DNA of 64,000 bases from Kitasatospora mediocidica KCTC 9733 (GCF_000744225.1 NZ_JQLN01000007.1:1-64000), one strand, 5' to 3'. Shown: positions 42,316-51,734, numbered from the stretch's first letter. Notes: a model not told the origin generated them from the letters alone. Numbers and translations are program-made.

Positions 42316-43269
42316 ATGTCCGATGCGCCCACACTCGACCTGCCCCTCCCCCCACGCCTCAGCCCACACCGCGCCGAGGCAGAGGCACGCCACCGGCAAT
42401 GGCTGGACACCCACGCCATGCTCGGCAGCCGGCTCAGCCCGAGCGGATACGCCCGCTGGGACGTCCCCGGTCTGGCCTCCCTCAGCTACCCCGACTGCGG
42501 TCCCGATGAACTCGCCCTCGCCACCGATCTGATGGGCTTCTACTTCCTGTTCGACGACCAGTTCGACGGACCGCTCGGACGGCGCCCCGCCGATGTGGCC
42601 GCGATCTGCGACGAGCTCACCGGCGTCCTGCACGGCCGGCACCCGACCCCCGGCCGATCACCCTGCACCAGCGCCTTCGAGGACCTCTGGGAGCGCATCA
42701 CCGACGGCATGTCGGACCGCTGGCGGGCCCGCGCCACCTACAACTGGGAGTGGTACCTCGCCAGCCACCCGGCCGAGGCGGCGGGCCGGCTCGGCGGCCA
42801 GCCGCCGGACCGGGAGGGGTACTTGATCCTGCGCCGGGGCACGGCGGCGATGGAAACCGTGCTCGACATGGTCGAACGCGTCGGCCGCTTCGAGGTGACG
42901 CCCGCCGCCTTCCACTGTCCGCACCTCAGACAGCTGCGGCAACTGGCGGCCGACATACCCTCGCTGAGCAACGACGTACGCTCGTACCAGCAGGAGGCCT
43001 CACGCGGCGACGTGAACAACCTGGTCATGATCGTCCAGCGCGAACGTGACTGCTCGCTGGCGGAGGCCGGTTCCGCGGTCCTCGCCGAGGCCCAGCAGAT
43101 GGTCCAACGCTTCACCCAGTTGGCAGACGAACTTCCGCGCACCTATCGGGAGTTGGAGCTGGGTCCGGACGAGAGCCAACTCGCCCAGCGCTACGCCGAC
43201 GGACTGGCCGCCTGGCTGACCGGCTACCTCGACTGGGAGGCCCGCACGGGCCGTTACCGAGTCGCGTAA
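42316..43269 (+). CDS. Class I terpene synthase
   Basis: 317 aa, starting MSDAPTLDLPLPPRLSPH. Carries the acidic Mg motif DDQFD (residues 80-84), the NSE triad NDVRSYQQE (219-227), the diphosphate-sensor Arg region (ILRRGT) and a C-terminal RY pair (GRYRV). Size and motifs fit a bacterial sesquiterpene cyclase of the pentalenene/epi-isozizaene group using farnesyl diphosphate; the product cannot be told from sequence. No P450 or prenyltransferase is adjacent. Confidence 0.9.
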   Translation: MSDAPTLDLPLPPRLSPHRAEAEARHRQWLDTHAMLGSRLSPSGYARWDVPGLASLSYPDCGPDELALATDLMGFYFLFDDQFDGPLGRRPADVAAICDELTGVLHGRHPTPGRSPCTSAFEDLWERITDGMSDRWRARATYNWEWYLASHPAEAAGRLGGQPPDREGYLILRRGTAAMETVLDMVERVGRFEVTPAAFHCPHLRQLRQLAADIPSLSNDVRSYQQEASRGDVNNLVMIVQRERDCSLAEAGSAVLAEAQQMVQRFTQLADELPRTYRELELGPDESQLAQRYADGLAAWLTGYLDWEARTGRYRVA

Positions 43270-43366
43270 CCGGTTCTCCACGTACCGTAGCCGATCGCGA
43301 CCCACGGGGCTAGGGTGTCGAACGCGCGTCAACCAGCCGACCCAGCAGGCACATGGGAGAAGACAC

Positions 43367-44872
43367 TTGACGATCTTTCAGCCCCCGACGACCTTCAAGC
43401 CCCGCTACGAGAACTGGATCGGCGGAGCCTGGGTCCCGCCGGTCCGCGGCCAGTACTTCGAGAACCCCACCCCCGTGACCGGACAGGTGTTCTGCGAAGT
43501 GGCCCGCGGCACCGCCGAGGACATCGAGCTGGCGTTGGACGCCGCGCACGCCGCCGCCCCCGCCTGGGGCCGGACCGCCCCCGCCGCGCGGGCGCAGGTG
43601 CTGAACAAGATAGCCGACCGGATCGAGGCCAACCTCGAACTGCTCGCGGTCGCCGAGAGCTGGGAGAACGGCAAGCCGGTGCGCGAGACACTGGCCGCCG
43701 ACCTCCCGCTCGCGGTCGACCACCTGCGCTACTACGCCGGGGCGATCCGCGCCCAGGAGGGCGGTCTCTCCCAGATCGACGAGGACACCGTCGCCTACCA
43801 CTTCAACGAGCCGTTGGGCGTGGTCGGCCAGATCATCCCGTGGAACTTCCCGCTGCTGATGGCGATCTGGAAGCTCTCCCCGGCGCTGGCGGCCGGCAAC
43901 ACCGTGGTGCTCAAGCCCGCCGAGCAGACCCCGGCCACCATCCTGGTGCTGATGGAGCTGATCGCCGACCTGCTGCCGCCGGGCGTGGTCAACGTGGTCA
44001 ACGGCTTCGGCGTGGAGGCCGGCAAGCCGCTGGCCTCCAGCAGCCGGATCCGCAAGATCTCCTTCACCGGGGAGACCACGACCGGCCGGCTCATCATGCA
44101 GTACGCCAGCGGCAACCTGATCCCGGTCACCCTGGAGCTGGGCGGCAAGAGCCCCAACCTCTTCTTCGCGGACGTCGCGGCCGAGCAGGACGCCTTCTAC
44201 GACAAGGCGTTGGAAGGGTTCGCGATGTTCGCCCTCAACCAGGGCGAGGTCTGCACCTGTCCGAGCCGCGCGCTGATCCAGGCGCCGGTCTACGACCGCC
44301 TGCTGGCCGACGGCCTGGAGCGGGTGCGGGCGATGCGGCAGGGCAACCCGCTGGACACCGACACCATGGTCGGCGCCCAGGCCAGCAACGACCAGCTGGA
44401 GAAGATCCTCTCCTACATCGACATCGGCCAGGCCGAGGGCGCCAAGGTGCTGGCCGGCGGCGAGCGGGTCGACCTCGGCGGCGACCTCTCGGGCGGCTAC
44501 TACGTCGCGCCGACCGTCTTCGAGGGCGACAACAGCATGCGGATCTTCCAGGAGGAGATCTTCGGCCCGGTGCTCGCGGTGACCCGCTTCGAGGACTTCG
44601 AGGACGGCATCGCGATCGCCAACGACACCCTCTACGGGCTGGGCGCGGGCGTGTGGAGCCGGGACGGCAGCAACGCCTACCGGGCCGGCCGGGCGATCCA
44701 GGCGGGTCGTGTGTGGACGAACTGCTATCACGCCTACCCTGCCCATGCAGCTTTTGGCGGCTACAAGAACTCCGGCTTCGGCCGGGAGACCCACCAGATG
44801 GCGCTGCAGCACTACCAGCAGACCAAGAACCTGCTGGTGAGCTACGCCCCCAAGGCGCAGGGCTTCTTCTGA
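43367..44872 (+). CDS. NAD-dependent aldehyde dehydrogenase (acetaldehyde type)
   Basis: 501 aa with IIPWNFPLLMAIWKLSPALA, catalytic Glu in TLELGGKSPN and Cys in NQGEVCTCPSR. TTG start at 43367, with GGGAGAAG at correct spacing. The next gene is DUF779 with one-base overlap, the conserved partner of this ExaC/AdhA-type acetaldehyde dehydrogenase group. Role: aldehyde oxidation, perhaps linked to the threonine aldolase product acetaldehyde, though that gene is 42 kb away. Confidence 0.92.
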   Translation: MTIFQPPTTFKPRYENWIGGAWVPPVRGQYFENPTPVTGQVFCEVARGTAEDIELALDAAHAAAPAWGRTAPAARAQVLNKIADRIEANLELLAVAESWENGKPVRETLAADLPLAVDHLRYYAGAIRAQEGGLSQIDEDTVAYHFNEPLGVVGQIIPWNFPLLMAIWKLSPALAAGNTVVLKPAEQTPATILVLMELIADLLPPGVVNVVNGFGVEAGKPLASSSRIRKISFTGETTTGRLIMQYASGNLIPVTLELGGKSPNLFFADVAAEQDAFYDKALEGFAMFALNQGEVCTCPSRALIQAPVYDRLLADGLERVRAMRQGNPLDTDTMVGAQASNDQLEKILSYIDIGQAEGAKVLAGGERVDLGGDLSGGYYVAPTVFEGDNSMRIFQEEIFGPVLAVTRFEDFEDGIAIANDTLYGLGAGVWSRDGSNAYRAGRAIQAGRVWTNCYHAYPAHAAFGGYKNSGFGRETHQMALQHYQQTKNLLVSYAPKAQGFF

Positions 44873-45261
44873 TGCCACCGCTGACACCGGTCTCCCAGGT
44901 GGCGGTGACCCCGGCCGCCGCGGAGCTGCTGCGGGAGCTGACCGCCGACCACGGGCCGCTGATGTTCCACCAGTCCGGCGGCTGCTGCGACGGGTCGGCA
45001 CCGATGTGCTTCCCCGCCGGGGAGTTCCTGACCTCGGACAGCGACGTGCTGGTCGGCGAGCTGGCGGTGCCGGGGCTGGCGCCGATCGCGGTGTGGATGG
45101 GGCGCGAGCAGTTCGCCTACTGGTCGCACACCCACCTCACTATCGACGTGGTGCCCGGCCGGGGCAGCGGCTTCTCACTGGAGTCGCCGACCGGGCGGCG
45201 CTTCCTGACCCGCTCGCGGCTGCTGACCGACGAGGAGGCCGCGGCCCTGGGCCCGCGCTGA
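44872..45261 (+). CDS. DUF779 protein
   Basis: 129 aa, ATG overlaps the dehydrogenase stop (TGATG). Contains MFHQSGGCCDGSAPMCFPAG and FAYWSHTHLTIDVVPGRGSG, the family hallmarks. Unknown accessory role for the dehydrogenase. A strong hairpin follows. Confidence 0.9.
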   Translation: MPPLTPVSQVAVTPAAAELLRELTADHGPLMFHQSGGCCDGSAPMCFPAGEFLTSDSDVLVGELAVPGLAPIAVWMGREQFAYWSHTHLTIDVVPGRGSGFSLESPTGRRFLTRSRLLTDEEAAALGPR

Positions 45262-45266
45262 ACTCC

Positions 45267-45316
45267 CCTGCCTGGCCTGACCCCGGAGCCGGAACTCCGG
45301 GCTCAGGCCAGGCAGG
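45267..45316. terminator. Bidirectional two-tier hairpin
   Basis: CCTGCCTGGCCTGA pairs with TCAGGCCAGGCAGG, with inner CCGGAG/CTCCGG. Its right arm contains the stop and last codons of the convergent serine hydrolase. Confidence 0.85.
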
Positions 45317-46520
45317 AGCGGACCGCCGCGATCAGGTTGCGCGAGCGGATGTCGCCGGTCACGCCCGGCTGCATCCCGTTGGTCACGTACCCGAAGCCGA
45401 TCCCGAGCTCCGGGTCGGCGAAGCCCAGTGACCCGCCCCGCCCCGGATGCCCGAAGGCGGCCGGCGAGGACATCGGCGAGGTCGGGCCGTGCCGGAAGAA
45501 CCCGTGCCCGAAGCGGGAGTTGACGATCAGGACGCGGTCCGGTCCGTCCGAGGCCGGCCCCGCCGCCTCGGCCAGCGTCCGGCTCTCGAAGAGCGCGGGC
45601 AGCACCTCGCCGGGCCGGCCGCCGTGCCGGTCCGCCACTCCGATCAGCGCCGCGTAGAAGCGGGCCACCGAGCGGGCCGTACCGATGCCGTTGGCGCCGG
45701 GGATCTCGGCGGCCTGGGCCGCCGGGTCGTTCAGGTCCAGCGCCGGGCGGACCACCGCGAAGGCGCGTGCGGTGAGCGAGGCCGGGTCCTGGTAGGCGTC
45801 GACCACCGACTGCTTGGGCCGCAGCCGCAGCCCGCTGGGCCCGGCCTGCGCGGCGGCGGGCGCCGGCAGGTCCACCAGCCGGCCAACCCGGGGAGCGGCG
45901 TCGGCGGGCAGGCCGATCCACAGGTCGAGGCCGAGCGGCCGGGCGATCTCCTCGGCGAAGTAGTGCCCGACGCTGCGTCCGCTCACCCGCCGGACCACCT
46001 CGCCGACCAGCCAGCCGAAGGTGTACGGGTGGTAGCCGTGCGCGCTGCCCGGCTCCCAGGCCGGCGCCTGCGCCGCGATCGCGGCGACCGCCGGCTCCCA
46101 GGCCAGCACGTCCTCCACCCGCAGCGGGACGTCCAGGGCCGGCAGCCCGGCACGGTGCGAGAGCAGCCAGCGCACCGGCACGCGCTCCTTGCCCGCCGCC
46201 TTGAACTCCGGCCAGTAGGCGGCGACCGGCGCATCCAGGTCGAGCTGCCCGCGCTGGGCGAGGAGCAGCGCACTCGCCGCCGTCAGGCCCTTGGTGACCG
46301 AGCGCAGCAGCTGCGCGGTGTCAGCCGTCCAGGCGACCGCCGGAGCCGGCCGGCCGCCCACCTCGGGGCGCGCGTCACCACCCCACAGGTCAACCGTCTT
46401 GCGCCCGCGGACGTAGAGCGCGAAAGCGGCACCGAGCTCGCCGTAGTCGGCGAAATTGCGCGCGAACGCCTCGCGCACCGGCTCGTAGCCCTCGGCCGTC
46501 TCGCCCCAGATCTCCACCAC
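45303..46520 (-). CDS. Serine hydrolase, class C beta-lactamase / EstB-like fold
   Basis: 405 aa. Nucleophile SxxK in LLRSVTKGLTAASAL (about residue 73), Tyr motif in HGYHPYTFGWLVGEVVRRVS and the third box near GHPGRGGSLGFADP. No signal peptide, so a cytoplasmic esterase or peptidase is more likely than a true beta-lactamase. GTG start at 46520; a second GTG follows directly. Confidence 0.88.
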   Translation of the reverse strand: MVEIWGETAEGYEPVREAFARNFADYGELGAAFALYVRGRKTVDLWGGDARPEVGGRPAPAVAWTADTAQLLRSVTKGLTAASALLLAQRGQLDLDAPVAAYWPEFKAAGKERVPVRWLLSHRAGLPALDVPLRVEDVLAWEPAVAAIAAQAPAWEPGSAHGYHPYTFGWLVGEVVRRVSGRSVGHYFAEEIARPLGLDLWIGLPADAAPRVGRLVDLPAPAAAQAGPSGLRLRPKQSVVDAYQDPASLTARAFAVVRPALDLNDPAAQAAEIPGANGIGTARSVARFYAALIGVADRHGGRPGEVLPALFESRTLAEAAGPASDGPDRVLIVNSRFGHGFFRHGPTSPMSSPAAFGHPGRGGSLGFADPELGIGFGYVTNGMQPGVTGDIRSRNLIAAVRSCLA

Positions 46521-46582
46521 CGCGCGCCGCCTCGCTTCAGTTCCTCACCCGACACTGCCCTTCGAACCTTAGTCTGATCTTC

Positions 46583-47161
46583 ATGAGCAACCCTTCGGAC
46601 GAACTGCTGAACGTCGTCGACCACGAGGACCAGGTCGTCGGTACCGCCCCCAGGGGCGAGGTCTACCGGCGTCGGCTCACCCACCGGTGCGTGATGGTGT
46701 TGGTCCGAAACGCCGAGGGGCGGATTTTCGTACACCAACGGTCGCGCGACAAGCTCTTCGCGCCGGGGGCGTACGACATCTTCGTAGGGGGCGTGGTGGG
46801 CGCGGGCGAGGCGTACGCCGAGGCGGCGATTCGCGAGGCGGAAGAGGAACTGGGGGTCAGCGGGATCCGTCCGGAGCCACTCTTCAAGTTCCTCTTCGAA
46901 CAGGGGAACTACTCCTGGTTCTGCGATGTCTACCGCGCCGAGTGGACCGGCCCGGTCTCCCCGCAGGCCGAGGAGATCGACTGGCACGACTGGCTCACCG
47001 ACGAGGAGGTCGCCGAGCGGATGAGCGAGTGGGACTTCGTCCCCGACGGCCGCGAGGCCTACCGCCGCTACCTGGCCGCCGGCCTCTCGCCGGCCGCACC
47101 CTCGTCCCCGGCCGACTCCCCGGACGACTCCCTGCCCTCGTCCTCGCCCTCGTCCTCGTAG
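46583..47161 (+). CDS. NUDIX hydrolase
   Basis: 192 aa. Complete Nudix box at residues 70-92: G70, E76, R84-E85, E88-E89, G91. Similar to the IDI-like or YfcD group (HRCVMVLVRNAEGRIFVHQR). The last ~25 residues are a Ser/Asp/Pro tail (ADSPDDSLPSSS) encoded in DNA antisense to the end of the convergent cytochrome gene (94-base overlap). Confidence 0.88.
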   Translation: MSNPSDELLNVVDHEDQVVGTAPRGEVYRRRLTHRCVMVLVRNAEGRIFVHQRSRDKLFAPGAYDIFVGGVVGAGEAYAEAAIREAEEELGVSGIRPEPLFKFLFEQGNYSWFCDVYRAEWTGPVSPQAEEIDWHDWLTDEEVAERMSEWDFVPDGREAYRRYLAAGLSPAAPSSPADSPDDSLPSSSPSSS

Positions 47162-47769
47162 GGATCCCATTCCGGGTGCTCGGCCCTGGCCCAGAACGGG
47201 TCCACGCTGCCCGTGCGCATGCCCAACCGCGCCTCCGGGTCCTTGGCCGCCATGTAGACGTGCCCCGCGACCACCACCCCGACCGCCAGCGCCAGCCAGT
47301 CGTGCACGAAGTTCGCGCCCACCCGCCAGGAGAGCGGGGACAGGCTGGTGAACCACATCAGCAGTCCGGTCCCGAGCATCACCAGCGAGGCCCCCGCGAT
47401 CCACCCCGCGAAGACCTTCTGCCCGGCGTTGAACTTCCCCGCCCGACGCCGGTAGCTGCGCCGAAGCGCCGCCCGCAGCCAGTCCCGGTCGTACGGCGCG
47501 AAGCGGTTGAGCCGTCCCAGGTCACGCCGCAGCGCGCGCGAGGCGAGGCCGACCAGCACCGGCACCGGCAGGAACAGCCCCGCCCACTCGTGCACGACCA
47601 CCAGCAGCCGGCGCCGCCCGACCAGCACCGCCAGCTGCGGCAGGTAGAGGAAGGCCGCGGTGATCACGCAGGTCATCATCAGCGTCGCGGTGACCCGGTG
47701 CGCCCATCGCTCGGCCGGGGTGAAGCGGGGCAGCCGCGCGGGCTGCCCGGGGTCAGCTGGTCGGCGCAT
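47068..47769 (-). CDS. Cytochrome b-type membrane subunit (DUF4405/formate-dehydrogenase-gamma-like)
   Basis: About 233 aa from the ATG at 47769 (MRRPADPGQPARLPRF). Four membrane segments; candidate heme His in ERWAHRVTATLMM, VVVHEWAGLFLPVP and NFVHDWLALAVGVVVAGHVY. Acidic Glu/Asp/Gly tail (DPYEDEGEDEGRESSG). It overlaps the Mo-oxidoreductase gene by 17 bases and probably passes electrons to it, like MsrQ for MsrP. Confidence 0.82.
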   Translation of the reverse strand: MRRPADPGQPARLPRFTPAERWAHRVTATLMMTCVITAAFLYLPQLAVLVGRRRLLVVVHEWAGLFLPVPVLVGLASRALRRDLGRLNRFAPYDRDWLRAALRRSYRRRAGKFNAGQKVFAGWIAGASLVMLGTGLLMWFTSLSPLSWRVGANFVHDWLALAVGVVVAGHVYMAAKDPEARLGMRTGSVDPFWARAEHPEWDPYEDEGEDEGRESSGESAGDEGAAGERPAAR

Positions 47770-48487
47770 CGTCGCGCCCGTTCGACTTGCCGACCCACGC
47801 GTCCGTGTCATAGCCGTAGCCCTCCCAGTAGCCGCGTTCGACGGAGGAGGTGAGGGTGATTCCCGAGAGCCACTTCGCCGACTTGTAGAAGTACATCGGC
47901 GCGACGTAGAGCCGCACCGGCCCGCCGTGGTCGTGGGTGACCGGCTTGTCCTGCATCTTGAGGGCGACCAGCACGTCGTCGCGGCGCGCCTGGTCCAGCG
48001 TGAGGCTCTCGGTGTAGATGCCGTCGAAGCAGCTGAACTTCACGGCGGTGGCACCCGAGCGCACCCCCGAGGCGTCCAGCAGGTCGGCCAGCTTGACGCC
48101 CTCGAACGGCGTGCCGGGCACCCGCCAGCCGGTCACGCACTGCACGTCGTGGACGATCCGGTGCTGCGGAAGCGCCTGCAGGTCGGCGAGGCCGTAGCTG
48201 GCGGGCTTGTCCACCAGGCCGTCGACGGTCAGCTGGTAGTTCTTGGGCGCGTCGACCGCGCCGGTGACGGAGTAGTACTCGAAGCCGCCGGAGTCGGGCA
48301 GCAGCGCGGTGAGGCCGGTCGGGTCCTGCCGTGAGACGGCGGAGATCACCGAACCCACCGCACGCTGGAGGACCGGCCCGGCGGCGACACCGGCCGCGCC
48401 GAGGCCGAGCATGCCCAGGACCAGCCGTCGGCCGATCGGGGTACCGCTGGTGGGTGGATTGTCGTTCACGCGGCCAATTGTCGCCAC
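47753..48487 (-). CDS. Molybdopterin oxidoreductase, sulfite oxidase/MsrP-like
   Basis: 244 aa. N-terminal signal with RR (PIGRRLVLGMLGLGAAGVAA), suggesting Tat export. The Mo-ligand Cys is in HDVQCVTGW; KFSCFDGIYTESL and HDHGGPVRLYVAPMYFYKSA are typical. Likely a periplasmic-side or envelope reductase or oxidase with the cytochrome b partner downstream. GTG at 48487 is used; a GTG at 48469 (NDNPPTSG) is equally possible. Confidence 0.88.
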   Translation of the reverse strand: MATIGRVNDNPPTSGTPIGRRLVLGMLGLGAAGVAAGPVLQRAVGSVISAVSRQDPTGLTALLPDSGGFEYYSVTGAVDAPKNYQLTVDGLVDKPASYGLADLQALPQHRIVHDVQCVTGWRVPGTPFEGVKLADLLDASGVRSGATAVKFSCFDGIYTESLTLDQARRDDVLVALKMQDKPVTHDHGGPVRLYVAPMYFYKSAKWLSGITLTSSVERGYWEGYGYDTDAWVGKSNGRDDAPTS

Positions 48488-48574
48488 ACCGCATCCCTTC
48501 CGGACACCTCTGGGCGGAAACGTCAGACTTTCTTCATCTCTTGCCGAACTGACGCCCGACTAAGGTGTGCAGCT

Positions 48575-49387
48575 ATGGCTTCCCGTACGCCCGCAGCGGC
48601 ACCCAGGTCCCCGCAGCGGCGCAGGCTGAGCGTGGACGAGCGCCGCGAGCAGCTGATCGCCGTCGCGTTGGAGCTGTTCAGCGCCCGGCCGCCCGAGGAG
48701 GTGTCGATCGACGACATCGCGGCCGCCGCCGGCGCCTCCCGGCCGCTGGTGTACCACTACTTCCCGGGCAAGCAGGCGATCTACGAGGAGTCCCTGCGGC
48801 GGGCCGGCCAGGAGCTGGCCGGACGCTTCGAGGAGCCGCAGGCCGGCCCGCTCTCCGAGCGGCTGTACCGGGTGATGGGCCGCTACCTGGACTTCGTGGA
48901 GAGCCACGGCCCCGGCTTCGAGGCCCTGCTGCGCGGCGGCTCGGTCGCCGCCAGCCCGGGCACCAGCGCGGTGATCGACGAGGTCCGGCGGGCGGCGCAC
49001 GACCAGATCCTCTCCCACCTGGCGCTGACGCGGCCCAGCGCCGCACTGCGGCTGACCCTGCGGGTGTGGATCGCCAACGCCGAGATCAGCTCGCTGGAGT
49101 GGCTGGCCGCCAAGCAGCGACCACCGCGCGAGGAGCTCCAGCTGCGGCTGGTCCAGGACTTCGTCGCGGCGCTGACGGTGACGGCGGCGCGGGAGCCGGA
49201 TCCGGAGCTGGCCCGGGCGCTGGTCGGCTACCTGACAGCCGAGCGCGTCGGCAGCCCGACCAGCGCGCTGGTCGGCGCGCTGGCCGCGCTGCTCGCGGTC
49301 CCCGGCCTGGCGGACGCGGTCGGACCGCTGGTCGCGCCCGGCGGCGAGCGGGTCCGCCCGGAGCCCGGCCGTCCCGACCAGGTCTGA
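48575..49387 (+). CDS. TetR-family transcriptional regulator
   Basis: 270 aa. HTH: LIAVALELFSARPPEEVSID, IAAAAGASRPLVYHYFPGKQ. Long C-terminal domain. Divergent from the Mo-oxidoreductase gene (88-base gap) and so a candidate regulator of it. A TAAGGT -10-like word is 18 bases before the ATG, without a clear -35. Confidence 0.9.
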   Translation: MASRTPAAAPRSPQRRRLSVDERREQLIAVALELFSARPPEEVSIDDIAAAAGASRPLVYHYFPGKQAIYEESLRRAGQELAGRFEEPQAGPLSERLYRVMGRYLDFVESHGPGFEALLRGGSVAASPGTSAVIDEVRRAAHDQILSHLALTRPSAALRLTLRVWIANAEISSLEWLAAKQRPPREELQLRLVQDFVAALTVTAAREPDPELARALVGYLTAERVGSPTSALVGALAALLAVPGLADAVGPLVAPGGERVRPEPGRPDQV

Positions 49388-49453
49388 TAGAAAAGCACCG
49401 GTAGGGGAACGCGGCGGCAGAGCCGGACAGCGCAGAACGGGGGGCTCCGAACC

Positions 49454-51177
49454 ATGACCCAGGACGGCTACGCCAACGGGGGCGCGGCGACAGCCGCCGC
49501 TGCCGACCGGATCTCGGCGAGCGTGGACTCGCTGGCGCAGGCCCTGCTCGGGACGGACGTGACCCGCCAGCCGCTCAGCGCGCTCACCGGCTTCCGCACA
49601 CCCGGCCCGCCGGCCCCCGCCCCCGCGCTCTTCGACCACTGGCTCACCGTCTCCGGCCCCGGCCGGCTGGCCGTGCGCGGCCTCGGCACGCTGGTCGCGG
49701 CCGACCCGGTCACCGCGCCCGCCGCCCCGAGTGCGACCGCCGCCGTCGACCGGCTGCTGGCCCGCTACGGTCACGCGCCGGTGCGCGGTGTGCCCGGGCC
49801 GCCGGACGCCGCGGCCTTCCACCTGCCCGTCAGCGCCGAGCCGTCGGCGGCTCAGCTGCGCCCGGAGTTCGCCGCTCCGCTGGCCCGCCTGGCCGCGGGC
49901 CGGCAGACCCTGACGCCCGCCGAACTGCCCACCGGCAGCGGGGTTCAGATCCGGCTGGCCGTGCCGCCGGCCTTCCACGCCCTGACCGTACGTGGCGGCA
50001 GCGAGCAGCTGGCCGACCAACTCGCCGAGGTCGCGGACGAGTTGTTCGCCTCTACCGGAGTGCCCCCGCGACGGGACTGGGCGGTGCTCAGCGCGGTGCT
50101 GGCCGACGCGGTGGAGGCGGCCGGCGTGCTCTACGCCGGGGTCGCGGCGGTGGAGATCGAGGGACGGCCGAGCAACGCCTCCCTCGTCGTCGCACGGCAC
50201 CGCGACCCCGCCCCGATCACCGAACTCGCCGCCGAGCTGGCCAACTCCCGCCCGCACGCCGAGGTCTGGACGGTGATCCTGCCCTCCGGACCGGCCGCCG
50301 TGCTGGTCCAGGGGCGGACGGCGGAGGTCCCGGGCCTGCTCAGCCAGGACGGCGCCCGCCGCTGGCTGGTGACCTCCGTCGTGCAGGCCTTCCTGCCGCT
50401 GCCGGACGGCGAATCGGTCCTGACCGTGCAGCTCGGCACGGCGCAGGGCGAGGACTGGGCGCTGTACACGGAGGTCTTCGCGGACCTGCTGCGGAGCATC
50501 GAGACGGGCTGGGACGGCGTCACCGCCCCGGTCGCCGCAGCCCCGGCGCCCACACCCCCGGCACCCACCGCCCCCGCGCCGACCCCCACTCCGGCCCCGG
50601 CCCCGACTCCGCCCCCCGTGCTCCCGCCGCCCCCGGCCGCGCCGCCGACGCCCCCCACCCGGGGCACCCCGGTCAACATCCCGCCACCGGACTTCAACCC
50701 GTTCGCCCCGCCGACCACCCCCGCGACCCCGGCTCCCGCAGCCGCGCCCACGCCCACACCCACGCCCACACCCGTCGCGGCCCAACAGCCGCTGGACCCG
50801 TTCGGCACGGTGACGGCGGACCAGCCGCTGGACCCCTTCGGCACGGTCACCCGCAACACCAGCGCCCCGGCCCCCGCCGCACCGACAGTCGCCCGCCCGC
50901 ACCTGCGCCCACCGCGCCACCCGCGGCCGAAGAGCAGCGCCCGCGCAGCAAGGGCACCCCGGTCAACATCCCGCCGCCCGACTTCGACCCCTTCGCCCCC
51001 CAGCCCGAAACCCCCACCCCGCCACCGGCGGCCGAAGAGCAGCGCCCGCGCGGCAAGGGCACCCCGGTCAACATCCCGCCGCCCGACTTCGACCCCTTCG
51101 CCCCGCAGCCCACGACCCCCGCCGCAGCACCCAGCGCACCGCCCGCCGCCGCACCCGTGCGGGACCCGTTCTCGTAA
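49454..51177 (+). CDS. Pro-rich repeat protein with an apparent 1-base frameshift
   Basis: Unrecognised. Residues 1-350 form a soluble alpha/beta domain (RISASVDSLAQALLGTDVTR ... DLLRSIETGWDG). Then a Pro/Ala/Thr linker and the motif GTPVNIPPPDFNPFAP, DPFGTVT twice, and two further GTPVNIPPPDFDPFAP copies. Copies 2 and 3 are in another frame from about 50891 on. Adding one C near 50892-50898 makes one frame ending VRDPFS at a TAA (51175-51177), nine bases from the convergent gene. Unshifted, the frame would run to 51343 as Arg/Pro-rich nonsense over that gene. Confidence 0.7.
50923..51132 (+). repeat. Two 105-bp tandem units (35 aa)
   Basis: Units begin GCGGCCGAAGAGCAGCGCCC at 50923 and 51028 and encode AAEEQRPRxKGTPVNIPPPD with DFDPFAPQP. 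A third, shorter copy of the core is at about 50662-50710. Confidence 0.85.
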
Positions 51178-51185
51178 GCCGGCTC

Positions 51186-51734
51186 TCAGTCCGGCAGCTG
51201 GTACACCCGGCGGATGCTGCTGCCCAGCCGGACCACGTCCGCGCCGTAGACGTGGATCGAGATCGCGGTCGCCGTACAGGCGTTCCGCACCCGGTGGATG
51301 TCACCGGGCGGCGCGAAGCCGCAGACCGAGCCCTCGGGGTTGACCACGTCCTCGGTCGCGGTCAGCCGCGCGCCGTCGCCCGCGGGCACCAGCCGGTAGC
51401 GGCTTTCGCTCTCCACGCCCTGGTGGACGCCGGTCACGCACCACGAGACATGGTCGTGGATCGAGGTCTGCTGGCCGGGCAGCCAGACCAGCGCGACGAC
51501 CGAGAAGCTCCCGTCCGGCTCGGCGTGCAGCACGTGCTGCCGGTAGCTGTCGGGGTTTCCCTCCTGCTGCTGTTCGGTCAGCAGTTCCGCTCTGGCCAGG
51601 TACGGCCGCAACCGCTCACCCACCAGGTAGGCGGTCAGCTCGGGGGTGTGGCCGAGGGCCACCACCTCACGGATCTCGGAGACGAGCGCGTCGGTCAGCA
51701 CCGTGGTGCGGACGGAAAGGGTCGGCACGGTCAT
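51186..51734 (-). CDS. Cysteine dioxygenase-family cupin protein
   Basis: 182 aa. Metal site in TSIHDHVSWCVTGVHQG and the later GDIHRVRNA; the Cys in SWCV sits where the thioether cross-link Cys of true CDO is found. Likely thiol dioxygenase of Fe(II) type. A LysR gene lies 90 bases upstream on the same strand. Confidence 0.88.
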   Translation of the reverse strand: MTVPTLSVRTTVLTDALVSEIREVVALGHTPELTAYLVGERLRPYLARAELLTEQQQEGNPDSYRQHVLHAEPDGSFSVVALVWLPGQQTSIHDHVSWCVTGVHQGVESESRYRLVPAGDGARLTATEDVVNPEGSVCGFAPPGDIHRVRNACTATAISIHVYGADVVRLGSSIRRVYQLPD

